Shown piece by piece: positions 55,640-64,000 of a stretch of 64,000 nucleotides of DNA. Numbering within the stretch: position 1 is the stretch's first letter; each line of letters begins with the position of its first letter. The notes beneath the pieces were generated by a model. The model saw nothing but the letters and a program-made list of their open reading frames with translations. It ran no database searches and was not told the origin of the DNA. The stretch lies in NCBI RefSeq assembly GCF_015687155.1, contig NZ_JADPQF010000007.1, positions 182,321 to 246,320 on the forward strand, in the 5' to 3' direction. This stretch comes from Aliikangiella sp. G2MR2-5 (GTDB lineage Bacteria; Pseudomonadota; Gammaproteobacteria; Enterobacterales; Kangiellaceae). Position numbers and translations under genes: made by a program.

Positions 55640-57769
55640 TTATTTTGTCTTATCGATTACTCCATAGATTTTTGCTTCGATGAAAGTATTCACCATCACC
55701 TTACAGAGTTTTCCTGATTTTGCTTCATCAGATAGGATATCCAGCGCAAGCTCGTTCGCTACCGCGCGCTTGTAAGGTCGATCTCTGGCAGTCAGCGCAT
55801 CATAGATATCCGCGATTGCCATTATTTTGCTGGCGATAGGAATACTCTGATCATCCAGCCCCAAAGGATAGCCGGTACCATCAAGTTTTTCGTGATGGGA
55901 TGCAGCAATCCGCGGAACGGAAGACAACTCATCAGTCCAGGGAATTTCACTCAGAAAAGCTTCGGTGTGAATAACGTGAGACTGTATTTCTTCGCGCTCG
56001 GTATTGGTTAAACTTCCTTTTTTTACCGACAGGGAAAGGAAATCATCCTGACTTAAAAGAGTCTTTCCAAACGGATAAGCATCATCCATACGATAATCGA
56101 ATAAATGAGCTAGCTCTTCAGCAATTTCTTCTTCTAACAGTGAAGGTTTATTCGCCTGTTTAAGGACATTTCTATATTCATCTAAAAGTTTGAGCTGTTT
56201 TTTAACTTGATCATACTCAGAGCTGGAAGACCAGCTCTTTAACAGCTCCGGATCTTTCCGAGTTACAATTTCTTGAAAAAACTTCCTCTGTAGAATTTGT
56301 TTTTGCCATTCCATTTTTAGCTCGAGATAGCTTAATCTGCTTGCATGCAGTTTATTGGGTTTGAGCAATACATCTTCCTTAACCCCGACCTTACCAAAAT
56401 CATGCAGTAAAGAAGCGTAACGAATTTCTCTTATCTGACTGCTGTCGAAGGATAGGTCACGATATTTACCTGCCTGATGCGAATCTAGAGCTTTGGCCAG
56501 TTCAGTAGTAAGTTCAGCGACTCTGAATGAATGTCCACTAGTTACCGGATCTCGAGACTCTATCGCTTTGACTGAAGCTGAAACAAATCCTTCAAACAAT
56601 ACCTGAATATTTTCAATTAGCTGACTATTATCAATGGCTACCGCAGCTTGACTGGCTAGACTGAGCAATAAGTCTTCACGTTCCTGATCAAAGCCTTTAT
56701 GTAAAAGCGCTTTCTCCTCTGCATCTCTGTTGTTAATGAATTGCAGAACACCAATAATTTTTCCTCGATGGTTTCGCATAGGAATAACCAACAGCTGATG
56801 AGTACGATAACCGGTAGACTCGTCAAATCGTTTGTCAAATTCGTAAGGACTATTCGCGGATAACTGATAGGCATCAGCAATATTGAGTACTTCTCCGGTA
56901 AGAGCAACATATCCTGCCAGCGAACGGTGGGTTAGTGGAAACTGTTTTTCCGTGAAGTGGAAGTCGATTTGGCTATTTTGTGTCAGCTTAAAAAGTAACT
57001 TGGGCTCTGAAGTGTTTTCGTCTTTAAGCAAATAGAGAGAGGCTGCTTCACAATTTCCCAATTTTCTTCCTTCTTCAAGAACCATGGTCAGCAGCTTATC
57101 CAGATCTCTTTCTGCACTCAAAGCAACACCGATTTTTGCTAGTTCCTTTCGTTCATCAGCAATTGAAACAATATTTTTTTCCAGCAGATTCAGTCGATAT
57201 TTATTGTTTAGTAATTGGTAGGCTGTTGCCACAGCTTTTTCCAGGTTATCCGGAGTCAGGACACTATTACCAATAATCAGGTCTGGCGCAACGCTATGCT
57301 CGTTTCTTTGCTTCTTCTGTTCCGGGTTAAGCTGCAGGTTCATTTCACTATGGGAAGTTATACTGCTTTCTATATCGTTAGCAGTGTCTAAATCGTTACT
57401 AAGATCCAAATCATTACAGCTGATATAGAAAGTTAATGCAGAGGGAAATAAATCCAGTTTTTCGGGATGACGCAGATTACTAATCAGTATTGAAAACTGA
57501 TTTTTAGGACAAATCAGACAATCATTTTCCAATTTATGTTCCAGAGTACGCTTAAGAGTGACTGCATTGCTGCCTAGATGCAGCCTGAGACGCTTTTCTA
57601 ACTCATCGATGGAGATTCGTTCAAACAATTGATCGAAGTCTCCTATTAACCATAAAACGGCAGGCATTGAAGTTTCAGCAAGCTCAGTAGTCTCTGACAT
57701 CAAACCAGATCTCGAACCTGGTTCGGTATGAGCCATAGAATCTACATTGGATTCATGCAATTGCGACAT
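55640..57769 (-). CDS. GAF-HD-GYP phosphodiesterase
   Basis: The protein has 709 residues with no membrane segments. A GAF domain (about 195-360; LDKLLTMVLEEGRKLGNCEA) precedes an HD-GYP domain (about 375-690) with LLHDFGKVGVKEDVL and HHEKLDGTGYPLGLDDQSIP, keeping the metal ligands and the GYP motif. About 80 helical residues are inserted between these two motifs. It is likely a c-di-GMP-specific phosphodiesterase sensing a small ligand. It lies 87 bases upstream of the adenylate cyclase gene on the same strand and may share transcription. Confidence 0.9.
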   Translation of the reverse strand: MSQLHESNVDSMAHTEPGSRSGLMSETTELAETSMPAVLWLIGDFDQLFERISIDELEKRLRLHLGSNAVTLKRTLEHKLENDCLICPKNQFSILISNLRHPEKLDLFPSALTFYISCNDLDLSNDLDTANDIESSITSHSEMNLQLNPEQKKQRNEHSVAPDLIIGNSVLTPDNLEKAVATAYQLLNNKYRLNLLEKNIVSIADERKELAKIGVALSAERDLDKLLTMVLEEGRKLGNCEAASLYLLKDENTSEPKLLFKLTQNSQIDFHFTEKQFPLTHRSLAGYVALTGEVLNIADAYQLSANSPYEFDKRFDESTGYRTHQLLVIPMRNHRGKIIGVLQFINNRDAEEKALLHKGFDQEREDLLLSLASQAAVAIDNSQLIENIQVLFEGFVSASVKAIESRDPVTSGHSFRVAELTTELAKALDSHQAGKYRDLSFDSSQIREIRYASLLHDFGKVGVKEDVLLKPNKLHASRLSYLELKMEWQKQILQRKFFQEIVTRKDPELLKSWSSSSEYDQVKKQLKLLDEYRNVLKQANKPSLLEEEIAEELAHLFDYRMDDAYPFGKTLLSQDDFLSLSVKKGSLTNTEREEIQSHVIHTEAFLSEIPWTDELSSVPRIAASHHEKLDGTGYPLGLDDQSIPIASKIMAIADIYDALTARDRPYKRAVANELALDILSDEAKSGKLCKVMVNTFIEAKIYGVIDKTK

Positions 57770-57872
57770 CAGGGTCCACCTTTACAGGTTCAAAGGGCTT
57801 TATTCTTCTTAATATTTTAAGCCAGTTTGAATGAACCAGTTCAGCTAATTTTAGAGAACTGCGTCTGTATTT

Positions 57873-57901
57873 ATTATCTCTTATTTGCAGTCACTGTATA
57901 A
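57873..57901 (+). promoter_or_regulatory. possible promoter upstream of the cNMP gene
   Basis: A perfect TATAAT at 57896-57901 lies about 165 bases upstream of the gene at 58066, with a poor -35 (TTATCT, three of six matches) at a 17-base spacing. It is offered with low confidence. Confidence 0.25.
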
Positions 57902-58065
57902 TTTCTATACATTAACTCTAAGCCTATCTCAAAAATCGAATAAAGGCCAATGGAGTTTAAAAGTGCAATCTTTTGATATCGCACTGAAAGATAATAAATC
58001 TGTTCAGCCTGGCTGGAAATCAGACTCTCCATCAATCATAACGCCAGGCTCAGGAGAGAACTGAC

Positions 58066-58551
58066 ATGGATACATCCAGCTTTTTTGTATATCCCAGTGA
58101 CGTTACTGAAAAAGACGCGCGAGCTATTGTCTTTCTCGAAACAGCTACCGATGATGACTGGCAAACATTGCTGGATTTCACATCGACGATCCGCTTTCAC
58201 TCTGGTGACATAGTGATTGAGCAAGGTGACGATGATGACTCTCTAGCCTTTATTGCCAATGGTGAGCTTGAGGTACTCATAGCGAAAGGTCGCTCTGGTA
58301 AATTTGAAAGACTTACCACTTTCAGTGAAGGCTCTGTTATCGGAGAACAATCCTTTCTCGATAGACAACCACGCTCAACGCGAATTCGTGCGATTACTGA
58401 TGGAGAGCTTTATCGTCTTAGCCGTGACGCTTTTACTGTATTGTCAGCCAGACATCCAAACCTCGCGATGCAGGTAGCAATGGATCTGGGCAGAATTCTC
58501 TCAATTCGTCTACGTGACACAACCAAGTTCCTTTCCGCCAGCAAAAAATAG
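58066..58551 (+). CDS. cyclic nucleotide-binding domain protein
   Basis: The protein has 161 residues, essentially a single cNMP-binding domain. The phosphate-binding cassette reads GEQSFLDRQPRSTRIRAI, with the conserved Glu and Arg that hold cAMP or cGMP. No DNA-binding or kinase domain follows, so it is a stand-alone sensor. It lies 14 bases upstream of a fused iron-sulfur/FAD oxidoreductase, which it may regulate, and is divergent from the HD-GYP and adenylate cyclase genes. Confidence 0.92.
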   Translation: MDTSSFFVYPSDVTEKDARAIVFLETATDDDWQTLLDFTSTIRFHSGDIVIEQGDDDDSLAFIANGELEVLIAKGRSGKFERLTTFSEGSVIGEQSFLDRQPRSTRIRAITDGELYRLSRDAFTVLSARHPNLAMQVAMDLGRILSIRLRDTTKFLSASKK

Positions 58552-58565
58552 TCAGGAGATACGAG

Positions 58566-61193
58566 ATGAGCGAGTCAGCGAAACCCGTATTTGCTAATTT
58601 CATGCAAGTCACGCCGACCATTCCAAGATGGGTTTGGCAAATCTTGCGGCTATTTTCGATTTTGACTTTCGCTTTTTTAATCTGGAGCCTGTTCAACTAT
58701 AGCGCCATTACTCTCACCATTTTCTGGGGACTTGCAGTCCCGAGTTTACCACTGGTTTTCTGGTTGATGCCGGGACTTTGGCGAAACCTCTGCCCTTTAG
58801 CAGCCACCAATCAACTACCGCGGCTATTCAAACTGACCTTCGCTAAAGAAATTCCACCAAAAATAAAACGTTATGCCAATGTCGTTGGTTTACTGTTACT
58901 TTTTATTGCGGTTCCTTTACGCAAAATAGCACTCAATGAGAATGCCGATCTTCTAGCCATGGCTTTGCTCGGAATTATTGGTTTTGCTTTAATCGGAGGG
59001 ATTCTTTTTAAGGGCAAGAGTGGTTGGTGTGGAAGTATTTGTCCACTTTTACCAGTACAGCGACTTTACGGTCAGACACCCTTGGCTATTGTTAATAACA
59101 GCCACTGCTCGCCATGTGTTGGTTGTACCAAGAACTGTTTCGACTTTAACCCTCAGGTAGCTTATCTGGCAGATCTTTATGATAGCGATCCTGTCCTGGC
59201 CGGCGACCGTAAATTCTTTGCCGGTATGATGCCAGGTTTACTACTCGCCTATTTCTATATGCCCTATTCTTCAGAAATGCCCGTCTACCAGCTTTATCTA
59301 CAATTTGGTCTTTACTGTCTGATTGGTATTGGTACTTACCAGATGATTGAAACACTGCTCAAATTCAGTCCTCAAAAAAATACCGCCCTTTTCGCGCTAG
59401 TTTCGATCAATATTTTTTACTGGTACACGGCTGAAGTTATGGCAAAAACAATTGCTTTGATTTCACCACTTGATTTTGCCTGGTGGCCTGTATGGACACT
59501 AAGAGGCTTTGTTGCAGTAATGTCTGTTTACTGGTTCTGGAAAACCATCGAAAAAGAAAAACTGTTTCTATCGCAGACTTTTGCCAGTTCAGCACAGACT
59601 AAAGTTGCCAGTATGCGCCACTTGAAAAAACACGCTGCGAAACAATCAGATAATCCGAGTGTAATATTGGAACCCAATGGGGAAGAAATGGTAGCCAGAC
59701 CAGAAATGAGCCTACTGGATCTACTTGAAGCGAACGGACACCCCATTAATTCTGGTTGCCGGATGGGCGCCTGTGGCGCAGACCCCGTTGCCATTATCGA
59801 AGGTGAAGAGAGACTGGAGGAAAAATCCGCAGAAGAAACAGCAACGCTGGAACGACTCGGCTATAAAACAGGTGTTCGTATGGCTTGTTGCGTCAAGGCT
59901 GCGGCGAATATAAAAATAAACCTGGACCCGAATAGTATAGAGCAGGAAGAAGAAGAAGCAGAATTTGAACAGGATAACTCGATTCATTCGGTAGTAATTA
60001 TCGGCAATGGAATTGCTGGAGTGACAGCTGCAGACTACCTCCGGCGACACCATAAGGACATAGAAATACATCTAATCGGTGCCGAGAAATACCCGTTATA
60101 CAATCGAATGGCAATTAGCAAGCTCATATATGGCAGGACGGCTTTGCAAAGCCTGATTCTTATGCCCGATGAGTGGTATAAAAAACGCAACATTCAGCAG
60201 TGGCTAAACACGCAAGTTGAAAATATCGACGCCATTAAACAAATAGTCCACCTTGCCACTGGCGAAAGTATCAATTATGACCGTCTGATTATAACCACCG
60301 GCAGCAATGCCAGAATCCCCGCTATTGATAACTGGGGAATTGGTGGCTGCTATGTGCTAAGAACAGCTGAAGATGGAATGGCTATTCGTACCTATGTGCA
60401 AGCTCATAAATGTAAGCGGATTATTATTGCCGGCGGAGGTTTACTTGGATTAGAAGCTGCCTATGCCTTCACCCAGGTAGGCCTTAGAGTCACTGTGTTA
60501 GAGCGTTCAGAATCACTGCTTCGCAGACAACTTGATAGTAGAGCCGGAGGCATTCTTCATACCTATCTTGCAGCTTTGGGAGTCACCATAATTTACCAGG
60601 CAGAAGTGGCTAAAGTTATTGGTGAGTCACATATTGACGCCGTTAAGTTAAAGACAGGAGAAACGCTCAAGGCGAATCTTTTACTGGTCGCGGCGGGAAT
60701 CGTCCCCAATAGCAAACTTATCCAAGATAAAAACCTGGAAACAAATAAGGGTATTCTGGTCGATGCTCATTTGCGGACCAGTATGAAGCATATATTTGCC
60801 GCCGGAGACATTGCTGAACTTAGAGAAAACAGGGGAAAACTTCCTGGCCTTTGGCCAGTTGCGGTTGATCAGGGCCGAGTTGCAGCTCTCAACGCTTTAG
60901 GTGGAGACTATAGTTATCATGATAAGCCGGTTGCAACAGGATTAAAAGTAGTCGGTGTCGAACTGACATCAATGGGTGAGTTTTCAGGTTTAGAAAGTGA
61001 TACTATCATTGCGCAAAAAGCAGGTGATAAATATCGTAAATTGGTTATCAGAGATAGACGAGTTATCGGGTGCATTTTGCTCGGCTATTCGGAATATTCA
61101 AGTAAAGTTGTAGCGCGTATTAATTCAGGTGAAGAACTGGAGGCCGAGCAAATTGAGGTTTTACAAAATGGAGACTGGCAATTATTTGAGTGA
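58566..61193 (+). CDS. fused membrane iron-sulfur protein and FAD oxidoreductase
   Basis: The 875-residue protein is a three-part fusion. Residues 1-330 hold several transmembrane helices and a NosR/NapH-like 4Fe-4S site (CSPCVGCTKNC, after CGSICP). Residues about 360-450 form a 2Fe-2S ferredoxin-like domain (GCRMGACGADP then RMACCV); the usual third Cys is Asp. Residues about 470-860 are an FAD/NAD(P)-dependent oxidoreductase with VVIIGNGIAGV, the NAD site IIIAGGGLLGLE and FAAGDIAE. It would pass electrons between NAD(P)H, membrane clusters and an unknown acceptor. AGGAGA lies six bases before the ATG. Confidence 0.88.
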   Translation: MSESAKPVFANFMQVTPTIPRWVWQILRLFSILTFAFLIWSLFNYSAITLTIFWGLAVPSLPLVFWLMPGLWRNLCPLAATNQLPRLFKLTFAKEIPPKIKRYANVVGLLLLFIAVPLRKIALNENADLLAMALLGIIGFALIGGILFKGKSGWCGSICPLLPVQRLYGQTPLAIVNNSHCSPCVGCTKNCFDFNPQVAYLADLYDSDPVLAGDRKFFAGMMPGLLLAYFYMPYSSEMPVYQLYLQFGLYCLIGIGTYQMIETLLKFSPQKNTALFALVSINIFYWYTAEVMAKTIALISPLDFAWWPVWTLRGFVAVMSVYWFWKTIEKEKLFLSQTFASSAQTKVASMRHLKKHAAKQSDNPSVILEPNGEEMVARPEMSLLDLLEANGHPINSGCRMGACGADPVAIIEGEERLEEKSAEETATLERLGYKTGVRMACCVKAAANIKINLDPNSIEQEEEEAEFEQDNSIHSVVIIGNGIAGVTAADYLRRHHKDIEIHLIGAEKYPLYNRMAISKLIYGRTALQSLILMPDEWYKKRNIQQWLNTQVENIDAIKQIVHLATGESINYDRLIITTGSNARIPAIDNWGIGGCYVLRTAEDGMAIRTYVQAHKCKRIIIAGGGLLGLEAAYAFTQVGLRVTVLERSESLLRRQLDSRAGGILHTYLAALGVTIIYQAEVAKVIGESHIDAVKLKTGETLKANLLLVAAGIVPNSKLIQDKNLETNKGILVDAHLRTSMKHIFAAGDIAELRENRGKLPGLWPVAVDQGRVAALNALGGDYSYHDKPVATGLKVVGVELTSMGEFSGLESDTIIAQKAGDKYRKLVIRDRRVIGCILLGYSEYSSKVVARINSGEELEAEQIEVLQNGDWQLFE

Positions 61194-61406
61194 TAGCTCG
61201 AAATAAAATTTATTGCGCAAGCTTTGACTACCACTTCCAAATTTTGACGCTAATTCTAATTTAGATGGACTTTGAAAACCGTCAAATCGAATGTCTAAAA
61301 GTAGCCCTTAGATTTTTAGTAAACGTTATCAAAACATCATTTCGCGTCGTTGCGCTTTCCTGCGAGATATTTTCTTAATAGCGAAATTTTCATTAAAACT
61401 AAAATC

Positions 61407-62588
61407 TTAGATGTAGGAAAGCCATGGATTTTTATTCTGTTGTTTAAACCGTGAGTATTTCCTGCAAGGAAAGTACAACACGAAAACAATTGCTACCCAG
61501 ACTAAATATACAACTAGAAGATTTGGACTATATTCTTGCGGCCAGCTATTTGGCGGAACCAGATTAAAGTTAACAGCCCGGTCAAATTTAAGCCAGGTAT
61601 AGATTTGCGCACTGAAGTTAATAAATGGTACGTGAAGCAAGTAGAAAAACATTGGCACCTTGCCTATTGTCAATATCCATTGATAGAGCTTATGTTCTTC
61701 AAACTTTGACTGATATTTTTCCAAGAGTGCTAATACTATCAAACCAGGTCCAATGGTCATCAATAAAAACTGAAGAGAAGGTGGATATTTAGAAGTATTG
61801 AAGAGTTCTAGAAAGCTATTCTTAACAGAATAGGTCCAGACGAAAGGATCTCCGTAATCAATTACCAACCTCAAAAGCGAAAACAATAGAATACAAAATG
61901 CCCCGAATAACACTAGATATTGCTTTCTACGTTGATAATTCAACAAATACAGATCGCCGAGAATATAGCCAAGAGACATTACTGCAAACCAGGGGATCAG
62001 TGGATACATGACGAAGACGCCAAAATTCTGTGCACTGATGGGTATCCACCCTTGAACATGCAATAGTTTCCACGCATTTTCACCGAATAATTCGGTCATC
62101 CAGCTGTCGTCAATAGCATTGTGCAAACCGATGACAATCAGGGAAATACCAAGAATCCATGTTCTGGGTAAATAAATCAATAATGCCAGAATAATCATTG
62201 ACCAGCCGATAACCCATAGCACTTGAACAAAAATCGCGTAGTATGCAAACTGCCAGGAAAAATTTATGATGGTTATTTCGAGAAATATAATCCAAAGACC
62301 TCTGGTTAAAAGAAAGTTCCTTAACTGAGTTTTAGACTGGCACTTCTGATAGTACAAATATGCACTTATGCCGGATAAAAAGACGAATAGCGGTGCACAA
62401 AAATGGGTAATCCAACGGGTAAAAAACCAGCTGGCATCAGCCTGGGTCAAATCTGTCGGTTCAAACGCTGTTTTTCCCCAAAATGCACGAGTGTGATCGA
62501 GCGCCATAATAACGATGATTAAGCCACGTAATAGGTCGATGGACTGTATTCGGTTTTGTTTTTTTCTCTGAACAATATTTTGATTCAT
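61407..62588 (-). CDS. DUF1624 acyltransferase-like membrane protein
   Basis: The protein has 393 residues with about 10-11 transmembrane helices. The N-terminal RIQSIDLLRGLIIVIMALDH, then FCAPLFVFLSGISAYLYY, is the signature of DUF1624/heparan-alpha-glucosaminide N-acetyltransferase-like proteins. The conserved His in ALDHTRAFW is the likely catalytic residue. It would transfer an acyl group across the inner membrane; substrate unknown. It stands alone. Confidence 0.88.
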   Translation of the reverse strand: MNQNIVQRKKQNRIQSIDLLRGLIIVIMALDHTRAFWGKTAFEPTDLTQADASWFFTRWITHFCAPLFVFLSGISAYLYYQKCQSKTQLRNFLLTRGLWIIFLEITIINFSWQFAYYAIFVQVLWVIGWSMIILALLIYLPRTWILGISLIVIGLHNAIDDSWMTELFGENAWKLLHVQGWIPISAQNFGVFVMYPLIPWFAVMSLGYILGDLYLLNYQRRKQYLVLFGAFCILLFSLLRLVIDYGDPFVWTYSVKNSFLELFNTSKYPPSLQFLLMTIGPGLIVLALLEKYQSKFEEHKLYQWILTIGKVPMFFYLLHVPFINFSAQIYTWLKFDRAVNFNLVPPNSWPQEYSPNLLVVYLVWVAIVFVLYFPCRKYSRFKQQNKNPWLSYI

Positions 62589-62966
62589 TTAAAAACGTGC
62601 TGCTGCCTAGAGTAAATCCAATATATCTGTTCCAGCTCAGATTGAATACACTCTATATCGAAAGGAGATGGTGAAAACTAGAATCAATATTTTTTTATTA
62701 CAATTTGTAGATACATCTTACTGGCAAAGGCTGGGTAATATGCGTACGACACCTGAGGTAGTTGCTGAAAATATAAATTACAGACACTTCAAAAAATATA
62801 AATTACAGACACTCCAAAATATAAATTACGGACACTCCGAATAAGTCTAATATCCTACAAGATCAATCAACGATTTCCTACACCTATGCAGGATTTCTAC
62901 AATTGGAATATTGCATCGAGTAAGTACAATAAACAAATGACTTTCTTCTCAAGGATGAGAAAGATA
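62589..62966. other. upstream region of the transposase
   Basis: About 380 bases, containing the three repeats at 62771-62838. No other gene is seen. Confidence 0.5.
62771..62838 (+). repeat. three copies of a transposase-associated repeat
   Basis: ATATAAATTACRGACACTYC occurs at 62771, 62796 and 62819, spaced 25 and 23 bases, differing at one or two bases. From memory, AATATAAATTACGGACAC-type repeats are found before this type of REP-associated transposase in marine gammaproteobacteria, and may be its binding sites. Confidence 0.85.
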
Positions 62967-63941
62967 ATGGCCATACCTCGAAAATATTTAGTTGACAGTG
63001 AGTCAGTTGGATTCTATCACTGTATCTCCCGTTGCGTTCGCCGTGCTTATCTGTGTGGTGATGACCCGGTTTCAGGTCGGAACTGCGACCATCGCAAAGT
63101 CTGGTTGGAAAAACGGATGCTTGAACTCGCAGACATTTTCTGTGTGTCACTTTACGCATACGCCATTATGGATAACCACTATCACCTTGTGTTGAAAGTT
63201 GCTCCTAAAGGCGCTGAGAAGTTAACTGACGAACAAGTTGCAGAGTGCTGGTTAAAAGCTTATCCCGGTCGGCTGGATAAACCGGAGAACTTAAAGCTTC
63301 GTGAATTGAAGAAACAAGCCATCATGACTGATAGAACTAAACTGGCCAAGTATCGAAAACGACTCGGAAAGCTTTCTTGGTTTATGGCGAGATTGAATGA
63401 GCCGTTGGCCAAGCAAAGTAACCTGGAGGATTGTGTAAATGGAAGATTCTGGGAATCACGCTATCAATCCATTCCCCTGCTGGATGAAACCTCGGTTCTT
63501 GCCTGTATGGCCTATGTGGACTTAAACCCGATCCGAGCAGGGATAACTCAAGAACTTGAAGCCTCACTCCATACATCAATTAAAAAACGAATCGATAAAC
63601 TGAGGACTTCGACCATTCAGATGAATGAACCCCTTGTTCCTATGAACAAGTCAATTGATGAGTCGCTCTATTCGTTTAACCTGAATGATTATCTGGCCTT
63701 GGTGGAATGGACTGGCAGAAGCATTGTTCACCCGAACAAAGCTGTGGTTCCGCTGCATATTAGTTCAATCTTCCGACGCCTAAATCTTCAACAGGACAAC
63801 TGGCTTAACCAGATTCAAAGACTCTGCCATGGAAAACCGACGATGATGGGTTCGATTGATAAGCTCAGAAATAAAGCGAAAGCCATTAAGAAACGTTGGG
63901 TTAAAGGGATTGGGCAGGCGAGGTTACTCTATCAATCTTAA
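62967..63941 (+). CDS. REP-associated tyrosine transposase (Y1_Tnp)
   Basis: Starting at the ATG at 62967 (MAIPRKYLVDSESVGFYHCI), the protein has 324 residues; ATGs at 62955 and 62886 are alternatives. It has the HUH motif in MDNHYHLVL (near residue 70), CVRRAYLCG near the N-terminus, and FWESRYQSIPL followed by AYVDLNPIRAG with a candidate nucleophile Tyr. It belongs to the IS200-like TnpA_REP group. The C-terminal 140 residues are a helical extension. Single-strand transposition is inferred from the family. Confidence 0.9.
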   Translation: MAIPRKYLVDSESVGFYHCISRCVRRAYLCGDDPVSGRNCDHRKVWLEKRMLELADIFCVSLYAYAIMDNHYHLVLKVAPKGAEKLTDEQVAECWLKAYPGRLDKPENLKLRELKKQAIMTDRTKLAKYRKRLGKLSWFMARLNEPLAKQSNLEDCVNGRFWESRYQSIPLLDETSVLACMAYVDLNPIRAGITQELEASLHTSIKKRIDKLRTSTIQMNEPLVPMNKSIDESLYSFNLNDYLALVEWTGRSIVHPNKAVVPLHISSIFRRLNLQQDNWLNQIQRLCHGKPTMMGSIDKLRNKAKAIKKRWVKGIGQARLLYQS

Positions 63942-64000
63942 CTAATTATAAAATAATCCTTCTTATTAAATATTTGCCTTAAAGGTAATACTTCAATTTC

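Noticed and set aside
61308..61410. An inverted repeat CTTAGATTTTTAGT/ACTAAAATCTTAG between convergent genes
   Set aside because: The arms mismatch and are about 75 bases apart, so a stable terminator is unlikely.
62771..62838. CRISPR-like reading of the three repeats before the transposase
   Set aside because: Spacers are 3-5 bases and the layout matches known transposase-linked repeats.

Overview
The window looks like a chromosomal segment of a low-to-moderate GC, Gram-negative gammaproteobacterium, probably marine. Supporting signs are the rpoE-rseA-rseC group beside a divergent nadB, the ygfX-sdhE / ygfZ group, lipoproteins with clear lipoboxes, two GlyGly-CTERM surface proteins, an MshQ-like protein, many second-messenger enzymes and a REP-associated Y1 transposase. 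Gene content would suit Kangiella/Aliikangiella-like bacteria, but that is inference from recalled families, not from a search. No tRNA, rRNA, CRISPR array or prophage is visible.

Layout. 1-2705 looks like a small accessory, defence-like patch: the N-terminal part of an HNH-endonuclease-type protein (cut by the window edge), a HIT hydrolase directly upstream of it, and a cytosolic trypsin-like protease coupled to a small membrane protein. 2799-9402 holds a lipoprotein with an alpha/beta-hydrolase fold and a four-gene minus-strand operon (8598 to 4892) of exported or membrane proteins plus a second alpha/beta hydrolase; this is the best candidate here for an undescribed system. 9412-9892 carries five short repeats in helical phase. 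9893-15348 holds a charged lipoprotein and a 1624-residue GlyGly-CTERM surface protein with carboxypeptidase-regulatory-like and Calx-beta domains.

16404-31434 is a mixed accessory region: a TPR signalling protein, small secreted proteins, an SDR oxidoreductase, two lipoproteins, an EAL-type c-di-GMP phosphodiesterase, a DUF3667-type membrane protein, a degenerate receiver domain, a VIT/VWA surface protein, and an unusual lipoprotein whose C-terminus is a type IV pilin-like domain. 31623-39331 holds an OPT-family transporter, an orphan C-terminal fragment of secF, a GAF-PAS-GGDEF diguanylate cyclase, a DUF885 metallopeptidase-like lipoprotein and a TPR protein.

39848-47023 is core-genome-like: rseC, rseA and rpoE (with no rseB between rseA and rseC), nadB, ygfX, sdhE, ygfZ and an HDOD protein. 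47183-51675 has an MshQ-like adhesin and a small secreted protein. 51734-61193 is signalling-rich: a minus-strand run of HD-GYP protein, CHASE2 adenylate cyclase, SH3 protein and M48 lipoprotein protease, diverging from a cyclic-nucleotide-binding protein and a fused iron-sulfur/FAD oxidoreductase. This suggests a local cAMP-to-redox circuit, though that is inference. The window closes with a DUF1624-type membrane acyltransferase and a REP-type transposase preceded by three copies of its characteristic repeat.

Gene starts were moved downstream where a signal peptide, lipobox or Shine-Dalgarno sequence supports an internal start; these are stated entry by entry.
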